Shown: piece after piece, positions 1-11,099 of the stretch
How positions within the stretch are numbered: the stretch's first letter is position 1
How the letters are laid out: every line of letters begins with the position of its first letter
Assembly: GCA_015680685.1 (NCBI GenBank)
Contig: MNCI01008673.1
Span: 399,235 to 463,234, forward strand
Direction of reading: 5' to 3'
DNA length: 64,000 bases
From: Gnetum montanum
Lineage: Eukaryota > Streptophyta > Gnetopsida > Gnetales > Gnetaceae
The notes under the pieces: generated by a model
Seen by the model: only the letters and a program-made list of their open reading frames with translations
The model's database searches: none
Told to the model about the DNA's origin: nothing
Position numbers and translations under genes: made by a program

Positions 1-1843
1 CATGCTAATGATTTAGATGCATTTATGTCTATGATGAAAAGAGTGATGAGGCCTTCTCTAAATAGTAAGAATCTTTCTAAAGAAACAAAAAAGAAAGTTG
101 TGATATTACTTTGTATCTTGACTAGTTACATTCCTATTGCTAAATTCCTCAGCCATGCTCTTCATAGCCCAACACCATATCAAATTAGCATAATATCCTA
201 CTCTAGTTGAGCCAACAAACAACATCTCTTTTCAAAAAATATCAACATTAACATGAATTCCTTGCTTAGTAGCCCAACACACAACTAAACTAAAACTAGA
301 ATAGCTATATCTGTATCATTTATACCCCCTTTACTAAAAATAAAAGCTTAAGATCATATCTTCTCATGGAAAGGGAAAAAATGCAACATAATGAAAATAC
401 TTTTTAAGTTATTTGCTAAAGTTTTTTCTAAATGGAAAACTCAAAAAAAAAAAAGAAAAAAAAAAGATTTAACTAATATATATGATTTCCATGATTTACC
501 TGTATTATGACTAATTTATATCATTTATATTATTTACCTTGACTAGGAAGCAAATGTAAAGGCCTTCTCGTAGCCTTCTTCAATTTGCCGGGTAGTTAAC
601 CCCTTGCCCAAAGCCTCACCACCTTAACAAAATAATTTATTTAAAATATAAGAATAAAGTTTGTGGTCAAACTTCATTGTATAAAGTAATATTGATAAGG
701 TTGTTTAACTTTTACAAGATTACATATAAATGACCCGTTCTATTCCCTTCTATTCCAGAAATGATAAGAACTAATATGCTTTCATAGTGAAATGTAGAAC
801 TTCTTTTGAAAATAAATTTTTTTTAAAAAAACCTTTTGTCATGGAAATATTCAACTTTACGTTAACCAAATGGTTCCAGCCAGGCTCCGTACTGAGAGCG
901 CAACACAAGCTTAGCAACAATACAACAAAGAAGAACAAGAAAACCAGGGAATGAGGGCAAACAAAACCAGAGAAATTTTTAAAAACACCGATTTCGTAGA
1001 CAAACATACCAGGGGACAGGCGTTGCAGCAAAGTATGGCTCAGTGGGTCATGTTTTTAAAGCACACAAACGCTTCTAAAGAGTTGCTGCAATGTCATCTC
1101 GTGAGCACCACAGTATATAACGTCTTCCACATTTTGTACTGCATTTTCACATTGAATCAAAAAAGACTCCCAATATCATGTTTCCCAGCTTAATCTATTA
1201 AAGGATGGTGCTCTCTGATAATGGGCACAAGAAATTACTCTGAATTGTTCAAAATCTTCATGAACATGTCAGAATCGAGCTTAGGTGAACCAAAAGAGCG
1301 TCGGTGCTTTGTTTCTTTGGATGCAAGAATAACAAGATGCCTCACAAATATTGGCTCCGAAAACATGCCACTTGACAGAAAACGCCAAACTCTGATATAG
1401 AACTTCTGCTTTGGCATTAGGGCAAAAATAGATGGTCATATAATGATACTACAACCAAGGTGATGCTGGCATTCAAATGATTAAATTTGCATAAATAAAA
1501 CAAAAGGAAATGAAAAGCATATCGGTTTCTGAAAAAAATGTAAAGAGTACAACTATGTTAAATGGTCACCTTCTCATTGTGGTTTTAGATAGCATTCAAT
1601 GAGTTAAGGAAAAATCAATGTATGCTATATCCCATGAAGGGGGAGAAGAAAACCAGGTAGAAACATATCAGTTCTCAAAACCATGTATTAGACAGTCCTA
1701 ACCAAAAATAATAGCATCAGATAAATGAGAAATGCCTAAAAATTCAAAACTACAATATCATGTATAACCTGTCATTGAGGTTACAGATCAGCATTCACAG
1801 TATGCCTGCGACTTTGGAAGCTAGAAAAATAATGCATTACAGA
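1..1843. other. RPN7 3' flank, no supported gene
   Basis: This stretch lies past the RPN7 stop codon and should include its 3' UTR, although I saw no canonical AATAAA on the minus strand near the stop. Short open frames at 25-210, 951-1193 and 1235-1417 show no recognised domain. A-rich runs occur around 440-470. Only the 538-622 segment looks at all exon-like. Confidence 0.5.
538..622 (-). other. Possible isolated exon, weakly chaperonin-like
   Basis: An 85-bp segment on the minus strand is bounded by an AG acceptor (TTGTTAAG) and a GT donor (AAG|GTAAAT). One frame reads GEALGKGLTTRQIEEGYEKA followed by FTFAS and a TAG near the donor. The pattern L..GL....I..GY.KA loosely resembles the equatorial-domain helix of group II (CCT) chaperonins such as CCT8, but identity is low. 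No neighbouring exon was found, and the stop suggests a pseudogene or a chance reading. It lies downstream of RPN7 on the same strand. Confidence 0.2.
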
Positions 1844-4070
1844 TTACAGGTCAATCACTCTAGAGAGTTTTTGGATGCGGTTCAGCAAAAAGTCTCCTTG
1901 CTTGATAGTTGCCTGATAGAGTGCATTTTTGGCATCTGGTCTATTGGTTTCTAGAACACCAGCAACTTTATCTATTTTGCAATGAAGTTTTCCTGCTGCA
2001 ATGAAACGAGAGAGTTCCCTGCACAGTTTTTTAAAAAAAAACAATAATGAGGAAATAATCATTAATAGGTACCAGAAATAACATGCCAATAGGCATAAAT
2101 TTTGCATAAATGAAAGCACTTGGTTTCTACAGAGCCAACATGGTATTCTCTCAATTTTTCACATAAATGAAAGAACTTGGTTTCTACAGAGCCAACATGG
2201 TACTCTCTCAATTTTTCAAATCATTACTTACATGTCAATAAAATCAACGCTGACACCGAAAGCCTTCGCCATAGCTTCCATGGTCACACTTTTGTATGAT
2301 TCTAGAAACTGAGAATAGACCACAGTACGAACTTCTCTCATGTAGTAGCGGAAATGCAGGTACAAGTAGCGATCAAATCTTATATCATCTGTCAAGCCCG
2401 CTGATAGAGAATATATGCTTTAGATAACAAAGTGGAAATAAAAAACATTATGATTTACATTAGAAATAACGGTAAAATAACTGCAACGATATCATGCAAT
2501 TATAAAATCTAAGAATCTCAGTAAATACTAGATAAACAAGGCAGTAACATTTCAAATTTAAATCTGTTGCTATGGAATAAGCATATTACCAAATGCAATA
2601 AAAAATGATTGATACTGGCAACCATAAAGAGAATTCAAGAAATCTGAAAGGTGTGGAATCTTGCTAATTACAGTCAAGATTTCTGGTGCATCTACAACCT
2701 GAAGAACACAAATCAATAATGATAGCGTAAATTGACAAAAAAGCAACACAATCAAAATAACACCTGCAAAGAAAAGAAGAAGATCTCACCTTTTGCTTGA
2801 GTGAAACTCTATCCAATGATATGATGCTTGTCAGCACAGTGTAAAATATAAAAGTATCATAAGGGAATAGCTCGTATGTTGTGAATGTTGATATTGAGTC
2901 CAAGAACAGTTCTGCAGCTTTGCTGAAATTTCGTGTGGACATACAATAAAGGCCTTCATATACCTTTAAGCGATTCTTCCTCTCCCAATCACCTCCTTCT
3001 TCAAACAAACTGGAATATCAAAGGCAATAATTCTGAGTTACAGCTTTTCATAACAAGTTACAAGAAACATGAACAAAACCAGGACTGGTAGCACATTAAA
3101 AATTTGGTTTACCTTTTGGCTTTGTCTATTCCTTTTAAAATAAGTTCAAAATCCATGAAGAAAAATCCTAGTTGAAGAGTGTGGAAAACCAAGTCCATCT
3201 TTTGTCCTACCGCAACAGTCTTCCCTTCCGTAACCTTGATTTGTTCAAGAGCCTTTTCCTGTTACAAAGGAAAACGTTTTTTTTATTTTAAACCTTGAAG
3301 AAATTCCAACATTTTTGAAATAGGTAAACATAGTACTGAGCATTCAAAACAAAAAAGGAAAAGAGACAAAATTAACTGACCCTGTCTGTAATGCGTAAAT
3401 AGAACAATGATTTCGCAAGATGTGCTTCCCTTACTTCACTTTCACCGAGATTTTCCTCTGCATCGGTAATCCTACAATGATAGAGAAATCGTGGAAATTT
3501 TAACCACTGTACAACCTCGATCAGCAGGAAACTTTAACTACTATACAACATTCTAATCCTCAAGCATTGCTCTTTGTCGCACAGATCCAATCATTCAACC
3601 ATCCACAATTTAATTTTCCTCGAAAATATTTCACCTTTAAAAGACAAAAGAAAACCCTAATGCTTTAAAATATTGGATTAATTGGCAAAAATGCAAGGGA
3701 AAAATAAACCTTTCGTCCAGTTTCTTGATCTCCTCGTCGATATTATTGCGCATTGTCTGCAACAGGGCATGGTCCAAGTCCCAGCCCAGCTCTCCACACA
3801 AGGACTCGTACAAATTTGCCATATCTGAGAACCCATTGAAGACCTAACTCAGTAAATGGAAAATCTACTCTCGCATCTGTTTCTTGCCTACACAGCATAA
3901 ACAAAGATAAAAGTTGTAGTGAAACAGAAATTACCATCGGCCTTGATGAGATTGAAGACTTCGTCCTTGATCTGCACCTTCTCGATGTCGGGAACATCGG
4001 GGTGTTTGAGGAGGAAAATTTTGTGGGCAAGCACCAACTTAGGCTCTTGTTTCTCCTCTTGAGCATTCAT
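1844..4070 (-). CDS. RPN7: 26S proteasome lid subunit RPN7 (PSMD6), 8 exons
   Basis: This is a non-ATPase lid subunit of the 19S regulatory particle, a PCI-domain scaffold that packs in the lid horseshoe beside RPN3 and RPN6 in cytosol and nucleus. The minus-strand exons are 3935-4070, 3710-3824, 3381-3471, 3113-3258, 2790-3009, 2590-2698, 2232-2400 and 1844-2018. Every intron is GT-AG, and the exons sum to 1161 nt: 386 codons plus TAA, matching the roughly 387 residues of plant RPN7. The protein starts [17 protein letters not shown], contains the near-invariant [15 protein letters not shown] and [16 protein letters not shown], and ends [12 protein letters not shown]; the PCI domain fills about the last half. 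The start at 4070 follows an in-frame region with no upstream ATG. No frameshift or internal stop is seen, so the gene looks functional. Introns are unusually short for such a repeat-laden region. Confidence 0.97.
2105..2218. repeat. 57-bp tandem duplication in RPN7 intron 7
   Basis: Two adjacent 57-bp copies (2105-2161 and 2162-2218) begin CATAAATGAAAG and end CAATTTTTCA. They differ at only two positions (GCACTT/GAACTT and TATT/TACT). The second copy ends just downstream of the exon 7 donor at 2231, so the duplication sits in the donor-proximal part of the intron. Splice sites are intact. Confidence 0.9.
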
Positions 4071-4208
4071 CTTGGCTGATGCCGGAACTCTTCTCAAACC
4101 TTACGCTTTCTAAATGTTCTCTCTGCTAAAGGAACTCGTGCACGCCGATGCTACTGCTACTGCTGTTCGGTCCAGCAAAACAATCAATTGACAGGAAGAT
4201 GTTTCAGG

Positions 4209-4254
4209 GTATATATTTATCGATCTTGTGAGATTAAAGCCTTGCCGGTTGGGC
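4209..4254 (-). promoter_or_regulatory. Candidate RPN7 core promoter
   Basis: On the minus strand a TATA-like GATAAATATATACCC lies about 140 nt upstream of the RPN7 ATG. A TGGGC/GCCCA site follows at 4250-4254, about 30 nt further upstream. TGGGC-core sites are known as proteasome-related cis-elements bound by stress NAC factors in Arabidopsis. Using it that way here is inference, because the pentamer is short and could occur by chance. Confidence 0.4.
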
Positions 4255-4639
4255 TACATTGCAATATTCTTTGCGCTAAGGCTTTATACTTTTCGAAAAG
4301 CATCAACAGGTTCAAAATTCCGACTTTTCACTCCAAATGAAAAAGTATATTGGTTGGTAAATTTGTTGCTTTGTTCATTAGAATCAAATTTATAAGGTGG
4401 AGCTTTCAAATTCAGTTTTGTGATTAGGCTAAGACATCATTGTTATATATACTATATTATGTTATTTAAGTTTATTATATTATAGTATTTTCAAGATGTA
4501 GCTACCATAACATATAATACTTTAATAAAAGTTAGGTGAAATGTAAAGATGTTTGAGTATAATTCAAAGTAGCAATCTTTTGGTTATAAAATATTTATTA
4601 AATAATCAAATGAAGCTTTATTATGTCTCAAGACCCATA
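4255..4639. other. AT-rich gap between RPN7 promoter and LINE
   Basis: I see no gene. The sequence is AT-rich with repeated TATTA and TTATAT stretches. It separates the RPN7 promoter from the 3' remnant of a minus-strand LINE and may include that LINE's eroded 3' untranslated region. Confidence 0.5.
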
Positions 4640-5117
4640 GGATCTATTGGACATACATTACATTTTCATGAAAAATAAAGATAAGACTCTACAAAATGAC
4701 CAAGTACTAATGGGGGCATCAAAATAAATCATAAAAGCTTTTTGTTGTAACATTATAATGCTATCTCAAATGGATAGTCATAACACAAAAAACCTCACCT
4801 TTGATCAACAATGCAACCTCCAAATAAGGTCCTATCCCCTTAGTTTGGCAAAAGATTACCTATAAAACATGAGATCCATTGTCTGATTTATCAAAGAAAA
4901 GTGCAAGGTATCTTCATGGGCTGAATTAGGGGGGCTTTGTCTTTTAAGGATGTCAAGTATTTTGGTGAATTAACCATGTTTATTATCATCATGAAAAGTT
5001 AATGAAATTCTCCACTACTCCCTACTAAAACAATCCTTTACATGTGTCCTTGAACCTTGGCACAATAGGATGATTGCTTTAGAAAAAACTTCCCCAATCA
5101 TTTTGGAATGAACTTAT
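4640..5117 (-). pseudogene. LINE 3' fragment (C-terminal zf-RVT-like region)
   Basis: Minus-strand readings include PNSAHEDTLHFS and IWRL...SKVRFFVL, which resemble the C-terminal reverse-transcriptase-associated zinc-binding region of plant L1-type LINEs (typically IWK..VP.KVRFF.W). The reading continues from the LINE remnant at 18304-20110: removing element A and one copy of its CCTAC duplication joins the two pieces. The segment is full of stops and frameshifts. It is the left half of a LINE split by element A. Confidence 0.6.
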
Positions 5118-5122
5118 CCTAC
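5118..5122. repeat. Left target-site duplication of element A (CCTAC)
   Basis: CCTAC immediately precedes the TGATGAGTGG terminus of element A. The identical CCTAC at 18299-18303 follows its other end (...CTTCATCA). A perfect 5-bp duplication is standard for Ty3/gypsy integration and fixes the element boundaries. Confidence 0.9.
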
Positions 5123-5960
5123 TGATGAGTGGCGAGGTACCCCTACGCCCAATAATGCGAATCACGAGCGTTTACACGCGACTCGGTTGAATTCTGTAAA
5201 CTATAAGCACTTTGCATACACCAAACCCTAACTAGCAAAACCTTGTGTTAAAACAATCGTTGTCTTCCCAACCTTACTTGTGGTGTTCTAATGCGATGGT
5301 TAAGTGAAATTGAGGCAAATGATTTTTATGGCTTTTCTCTTTATCTTCCTAAGTCTAATTCTTGAAATGAAATGTAAGGAATGGAATATTACATAATCTA
5401 TAATTATCCTAATCTATATCTTAACTTTTCCTAGCATAAGTATCCGATCCCATCTTCCGTGCACATCCTGAGCATCCCCTAACTGCTACTGGGCTACTAG
5501 ATGTTAAGCATCACTGGGTTGCCAAGTGTTGGGTTTATGTTCGAGATGGTCGTACTTATGGTTTGCTACAAGCTATAAAAAAGCGATGACGATTAAAGTG
5601 ATAACAATGAAAACTTAAAGAATTATTAAATCATAGAAATATTAAACTATTAAATGCTCAAATGATTAAGTCCAATTGCTACAAGGAATGCTTGAAAAGC
5701 TCGTCTTTATTACTGGTCACACCAATGGGCTTAGGTACATTAGTGCTCAAATAAAGAGCTGGACACCTTTCTCACACCTGCTGTGGGCACTTGGAAAATA
5801 TTCTAACTCTTGTGGAAACAAACTACAAGAGCTTTGCTACAACTGCCAACAAGATACCTAAGTGTGGCAGAAGCACACTTATTTATAGGCTAGAATAGGC
5901 GCTGCGTAAACGAGGCCACATAGACACCAATCAATGCATCGACTGCTTAGCACTTCATCA
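5123..5960 (-). repeat. Element A 3' LTR
   Basis: It runs from TGATGAGTGG to CACTTCATCA on the plus strand and aligns along its length with 17402-18298. A TATA box (CTATAAATAA on the minus strand) lies at 5879-5888. Compared with the 5' LTR it lacks about 60 bp of the GACGC/GGCCCCATATAC repeat region of U3 and has a 7-bp AAGATAC insertion. Confidence 0.92.
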
Positions 5961-5994
5961 TACCCCCATGACTAAGTAAAAACTTGTCCTCGAG
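5961..5994 (-). promoter_or_regulatory. Element A polypurine tract region
   Basis: On the minus strand the sequence next to the 3' LTR reads CTCGAGGACAAG...TTAGTCATGGGGGTA, then the LTR TGATGAAG. The same CTCRAGGACRAG and GGGGGTA blocks precede the 3' LTRs of elements H, C and B, so this is the plus-strand primer site. Confidence 0.8.
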
Positions 5995-6204
5995 TTTCAT
6001 TACAATTTGGAAGGTATGAAGTTCTTATTACAACACACATGACACGGCACACATGACACAACACCAACTTTACTGACGCACCAAGTGCCCGAGTGTACAG
6101 AGAAGAACAAATTACAAAATGGTGGTGTTCAGAGACAAAATTGAACACCTCGACGATCCTAGATTCTCTATTGTGTTGAAAGATGCAAAAATTGCTAAAG
6201 AAGA

Positions 6205-8958
6205 TCACACCGTCCTTGGTGGTGTTGGTTCTAACGAACCTTCACCAGCCTCTAGTGCATGTGGCAGTGATGACGCGGACAACGGTTAACCTGCAGCAAC
6301 TGCAACTTCGGGAGGCAATCGGAAAGCCTCCAAAAGAGCCCTCATTTTTTCTTCCTTGCTTCTGGGATTGTTCACTGTCCAAGCAGCTTCGCCAATGTGT
6401 GCCAAGACTGAAACCTCCCAAGGGCATGGAAGTGTAGGGAAGAGTTCTTTCAGATTGATAAACTAGGCCGCGAACTGTTTTCGTTTGATGTCGAACACTC
6501 GGATTGATGTCTGTAGCTGCTGGTAGTCATTCATTCGTCGGGCCAAGTTCTCAATGATTGCACATTGCCCTTCAAAATACGTGCGGAGAACCTCGAGTTC
6601 TGCATTTTTTGTTTCCAATTTTTGTTTTTTCACTTTATGCACTTGGAACTCGCCCTCGTATAAAGAATACAAGGTGGCCACTTGCTTTTCTAGGTCAGAC
6701 CATAGTCTTCCAGCTGTTAGCATAGTTAGGTTTGCATAGCAAAGGTTGGCCAATTCCATGTACTTTATCATTTCTTCAACTTGCAATTCCTTGAGGTGGA
6801 TCTTAGCCTAGTTGTAGGCGTTTAATCCATCAAAGATGGGTTGCCACACCTCGCCTCCTTCTCAGAGCTGTTGGAGCGCTTGGTTCAATTTGGCCTTTGT
6901 GACTTGAATTTGCTTTTCATTGACTTCCTTTTGCAATCCCACTTGGTCCTTGTAATGGTTTTTAACTTTTTCAAACTTAAGGGCCTCATTTTTCCAAGCG
7001 GCAATTTCGATGGCTGATTTTTGTTGCAAGGCTCAAACCTCCTTCATAGATAGATTTCGATTTCTGGCAGCCAACCTCCTCACATCAGCATTCACTCTGC
7101 TAGCTCCTCCTGCTATTGGTGGATAAAGCTTTTCATGTGCTAATTTTCAATACCAACATTGCACAGGCGATGAACTTCTGTGGTCAACCTGACATTCTCC
7201 TGGCGAACCTCTGCCAAGTTCTTATTTAAATGGTATGCATGAGCGTCTGTCAAAGACTTATCAAAGATCATTGACTCTTGCTCACNCTTGGGCAACTTCT
7301 GTTGCTAAGTGTTGATAATTTGCTTGAGCTACTTTGAGTTGCCCCTCCAAGATGAGGCTCTTACCCCTTACTGAGAGTAGCTCTGACTAGGTTGCAGTGA
7401 TGTTATCTAGAAGATCAAATACATCTGGAAGTGGTTGCCTGGTTCCCACTAGTCGGTCCAACAATTCTTCATGTTGGCCTACATCGATCCTGCTATATGA
7501 AGTCCCTGCAGATTCCTGTACATCTTCAAGTCCATGTACATCTGGTATAGGTGTCGCCGGTGCATTAAGGGTCGTAGTAATCATGTTAGCAACCACTTCA
7601 GCTGTAATTTCCTATCCCTGGTGCTGCATCACCAGGACTGTCACCCCCTCTCCATCCTCTAAGCGTATCAAAAAATTAGCGACATTTCCTAAAATTTCAA
7701 GAAATAACTGTTGGGTGGATACCGTTACTTCTCGGACACTAGGATTAGTTCTTGCAGGTACGTGTGTTCGGGCGATAGAGAACATCGGCCCTGCTCTCTC
7801 TAGCAGACTTACTGATTGAGCCACTTGCTCTAGATGGCTCATTGTAGGGCGATAGACTGAAGGGTCTTCTCCTCCATCGGTCCCTATAGGTTGCTCTTGT
7901 TGGCTTAAGAGCGATTATCAGATCTCGTGTATATGTTTTGTGATTGTTTGCAAACCCGGCCTCATTGTTTGCACAAGCAGTGGAGGTGGTTGCTACTCTT
8001 CCTCAGTTCGTGTGGTGGTCGAAGTCTTATCTTTCATCATCTCCCACCATGAGGCAATCGGAGCATGTCGAAGTGTATCATTGGTGTATCGTGATATCCC
8101 TGCCTGTTTGCATAATTTCTTGATTAAACAGGGAAAGGGTAGATCCCACCTTCCACGTTTGCTTTTAGCAAATCTTTTCTCTAAAAACAACAACTGTGGA
8201 AGGCTCATTGGGAATTTTTCACTGAGAGCGGCACATGCACGAGCAAAGAAGGCAGTGATCTTGTTGGGTCTTACTGTTGGATTCAAATGGTAAGATGCAA
8301 TTTTTGAATATACCCTCTCTACAATGGTCAAAGTGCTGAACTCTTTGCAATTCACCCCATAGCATTGCCTAATCTACTCTCCTTTTACCTTGGGATCTGC
8401 TTGCTTAGGAATCTTTGCCACATCAACTCCGGTCTCTAGCAACCCTAGAGCTTATGTGATCGCTTTCACAGAGTATGAGACATAGATGTCCTTAATTCTT
8501 ACTCTAGACCTCGGCTGCCGATTTGTCCAAAAGAGATAAGTTTCTCCTAAATACCATTCACCACTAGATGTGATGATTGGCCACATATGAGAGTTTTGCA
8601 ATTGGAGCTTCACATCTTCTAGTGCATTCTCAAGAAATGGTCCAAAGTTCAACTCTTGCAGGACCATTCGTTACATCTCCCTTGGCCTAATAGCGTTAAG
8701 ACATGCCTGGGTCAAGGTGACCTCAAGCTATGGCACTATCGTCGGAGTCTCATTCCCTTGCGATTGTTCGTTGGGGATCTCCTCTTCAGGAATATGATGA
8801 ATAGATTCCACATCGGGTCCTTCGTGGAGGGGGCTAGTTGCATGGGAGCCCTTCGTGTGCACTAGGTGTCACACACCTCATCCTCTTCCCATTCTTGGTC
8901 GCTTGTCCCTTGGTTGTGATGGTCCTTCTCCCCTTGGATGCCTTAGTTTCGGTGCCAT
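6205..8958 (-). pseudogene. Element A 3' ORF (Athila env-position protein), decayed
   Basis: This is a frame of about 918 codons from ATG (8956-8958) to TGA (6205-6207), interrupted by stops and slips. The N-terminal half has GEWYLGETYLFW (about 8550) and a globular region ending WDLPFPCLIKKLCKQAGI (about 8098-8150). That region resembles the 'putative plant transposon protein' domain found in 3' regions of plant gypsy elements. The C-terminal half is rich in Lys, Glu and Gln and looks coiled-coil (KYMELANLCYANL, then KQKLETKNAELEVLR), ending in a Pro-rich tail (PTPPRTV). I see no signal peptide or membrane segment, so calling it envelope is not supported. Homologous ORFs are in elements B and C. 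An AG|ATGG acceptor-like site precedes the start. One N is at 7286. Confidence 0.8.
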
Positions 8959-9385
8959 CTGTAATCAAACATAACCATTAATTAAATTATGCACAAGTTG
9001 CTCAAAATGGCCCTCATACACCTTCTTAGTTTGACTAAGTTATGGTGCTGGCACGTGCATCCCATTAAATTTCCTAGGGTATCAGTTGATGATTTAGAAA
9101 CAAAAACAATGATGTATGAGTTGTAGGTTAAACTGTTGTTTTTTCTTTTGTCTCCTAAGAGGTGTTAAGTCTTTAATAATTGTAAGTTAATTAATTAATT
9201 TTTCTATAGACCTCACCCCCCACGACTGAGAGCATACCTCTGGTTGCAAAAGAGGGAAAGGATAGGTTGATTAGGACGCACGGTAGACAACGTAAGTACT
9301 TGAAAGAAGAGGTGTGGCAGAAAAATTGAAAAACTCCCCCCTAATTTGTGTGGAAAATGAGCAAAGATACATGGCGCAACAGGGG

Positions 9386-9485
9386 TATATATAGAGGTTT
9401 TGCACTACGTCGATGGGGCCGCGTATATGCAGGGGGCTATGTATATGGGGCCTAGTTGACGCAAGGGTTTTGTGAGCGTTGACCA
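9386..9485 (-). promoter_or_regulatory. Internal promoter-like module of element A
   Basis: On the minus strand, TTGCGTCAACTAGGCCCC, ATATACGCGGCC-type and CCCATCGACG motifs precede a TATA box CTATATATACC (9385-9395). The same motifs make up the U3 of this element's own LTR (CGTCGATGGGG, GCGTTGACGCA and GGCCCCATATACGCGGCC at 18209-18278), which also ends in a TATA box. The module lies about 430 bp upstream of the 3' ORF start, so it could drive a separate transcript. That role is inference. Confidence 0.55.
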
Positions 9486-10229
9486 ATGTTGACCATACAA
9501 ATAAAAGCTTGAAAAATTGATTTAAAATGCTAAATTGGGATGGTTTAAGAGCTTGAGAGACCAAGGACTCGGTTGAAAGAAAGAGGAAGGTAAGTGGGGC
9601 GAGAAAAAGAGTCAAAAGTAGGAGAATGTTGTGAGAAAGACTCTGTGAAGAAGAATTCAAGCGATGGGTAGCACGAAAATAATCAACCAACAAAATCAAG
9701 AGGATGGGAGACTAACAAACAGAACCAGGGATATGCAAGTGGGTCCTCCCCATAGCAGGCAATAGCCTTAGTAGCCCTTGCATATCGTCAACACCGGAGT
9801 CCTTGGGCCCCGGAGTCAAGGAACGGAGACCGCAAGTTAATATTCTCATCTAGGAGAACCCGCTGAAGCATTATGAGTTCATGGAAGTCATGACAAACCA
9901 TCAAAACATAAGATGGACAATGAGGTGAGTCATGGAGAGAAATGGGTGAAGAGGTAGGAGTGGGAATTGGAATTTCGGTTATCGGTCACATGAAACCCCA
10001 TGTGAGATTGTGGTTAAGTGACCCGGTAGGACCTTTCCCGAGTTCAGACCCAAAACCAACCACATACAATGACATCGCAGCAACATGCGAAGACTCGTCC
10101 ACCCCTAAGAGAATAGGAATGCACCCACAAAAAACCACCACTCCAACATGCGTGAGAGGAAGGAAGTGAAATGGGGCTAAGTTAGAGGGGACGAAGCAAG
10201 TCCCATAACTAGTGCTTGTGGCCCGTGAG

Positions 10230-10445
10230 AGGTAGTCTAAGGGGTGTGCTTTGAATCCCCACATAGTTATGATTTTATTTTTATTTTTATTTCATGGGAA
10301 CCACACCATGAAAAGACCCATGCAGGTTTGCATGCATCTGACCAAGGGCTGTGCTTTGAATCCTCATACATTTTTTTTTATTTTTTTGCGATGAGGACCA
10401 CACCATGCAAGGTCAAATTGCCAAGGAGCTTCCTTGTATAAAAGG
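10230..10445. repeat. Imperfect tandem duplication in element A spacer
   Basis: Two roughly 110-bp copies each contain GTGCTTTGAATCC, a T-rich run, and a GGAACCACACCATG or GGACCACACCATG box. A single counterpart occurs in element H near 31395-31475, so the block is conserved between elements and duplicated only here. Confidence 0.7.
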
Positions 10446-10850
10446 ACTTGGAGTGGTAGGAAATCCATGAGGACACTTTTGCAAACCAGGGAATAGAAAA
10501 GTACAATGAATGTTGCATTCCCCTTGAAGTCACACCCGATTCAAACCATTGGATCATCCCCAAGTCTGGGAACTACACAAGTCACACATTAATTAAAATG
10601 TTTTTAAGTGAAGGGGGTGTGCATGTTTCCAAAGGGTAGAAAACCATGGAGTGGATGAATGGGTGGATGACGCGGGCTCACTGCCAGTGTTATGAGATGA
10701 AAGTATACGTAAATTCCAAGAATAACAATGCGAGGGCAGGAATGAGATAGAATAGGAAGACCATTTTACATGACCCATCGCAACGAAAACCAATTGCACC
10801 ACACATCTAATGATAATAAGATGATTTATTAGTAACCAACTAGAAATTAA

Positions 10851-10857
10851 ACACACA

Positions 10858-10889
<32 letters not shown>
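10851..10889. repeat. (CA)n microsatellite
   Basis: About 19 CA units with one T interruption lie inside the element A spacer. Confidence 0.95.
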
Positions 10890-11099
10890 GAAATAAGCAA
10901 ACAAAGAAACAAAAAAGTAATTAAAGAAAGAAAAATTGAGTAAGAATTGGCAAACATACAAACGATGTTGGAAAACAAAAAAAGTGTAAAACAAAAAAGT
11001 TTCAAAAAATAGTGAGGAGCTTAGTAGAGTGGATTAGCATGGCGAACGGTCTCCCCCACAACTAGGCTAGGAGGAGGAGACTCGAAAAATGGAATAAGG

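Larger units (their letters stand above)
8959..11099 (-). other. Element A pol-3'ORF spacer
   Basis: This 2.1-kb non-coding spacer lies between INT and the 3' ORF. In element order it has a (CA)n run (10851-10889), a duplicated block TGCATGGTGTGG...A-rich...ATTCAAAG (10230-10445), a block AAGGACTCCGG...GGGAGGACCCA (about 9730-9830), and a promoter-like segment (9386-9485). Similar blocks occur in the spacers of elements H and B, which argues for retained function rather than filler. Confidence 0.7.

Noticed and set aside
25-210. 61-codon frame MSMMKRVMRPSLNSKN... as a gene
   Set aside because: No domain, no partner exon; faint transposase-like feel could not be supported.
1235-1417. 60-codon minus-strand frame MPKQKFYIRVWRF...
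   Set aside because: No recognised domain, no splice context, and a length expected by chance.
4071-4097. N-terminal extension of RPN7 (RRVPASAK)
   Set aside because: It would need a TTG start; the ATG at 4070 matches the family N-terminus.
5471-5580. CRISPR-like spaced repeats in LTRs
   Set aside because: Short motifs repeat only two or three times in LTR R/U5; this is a eukaryotic retrotransposon context.
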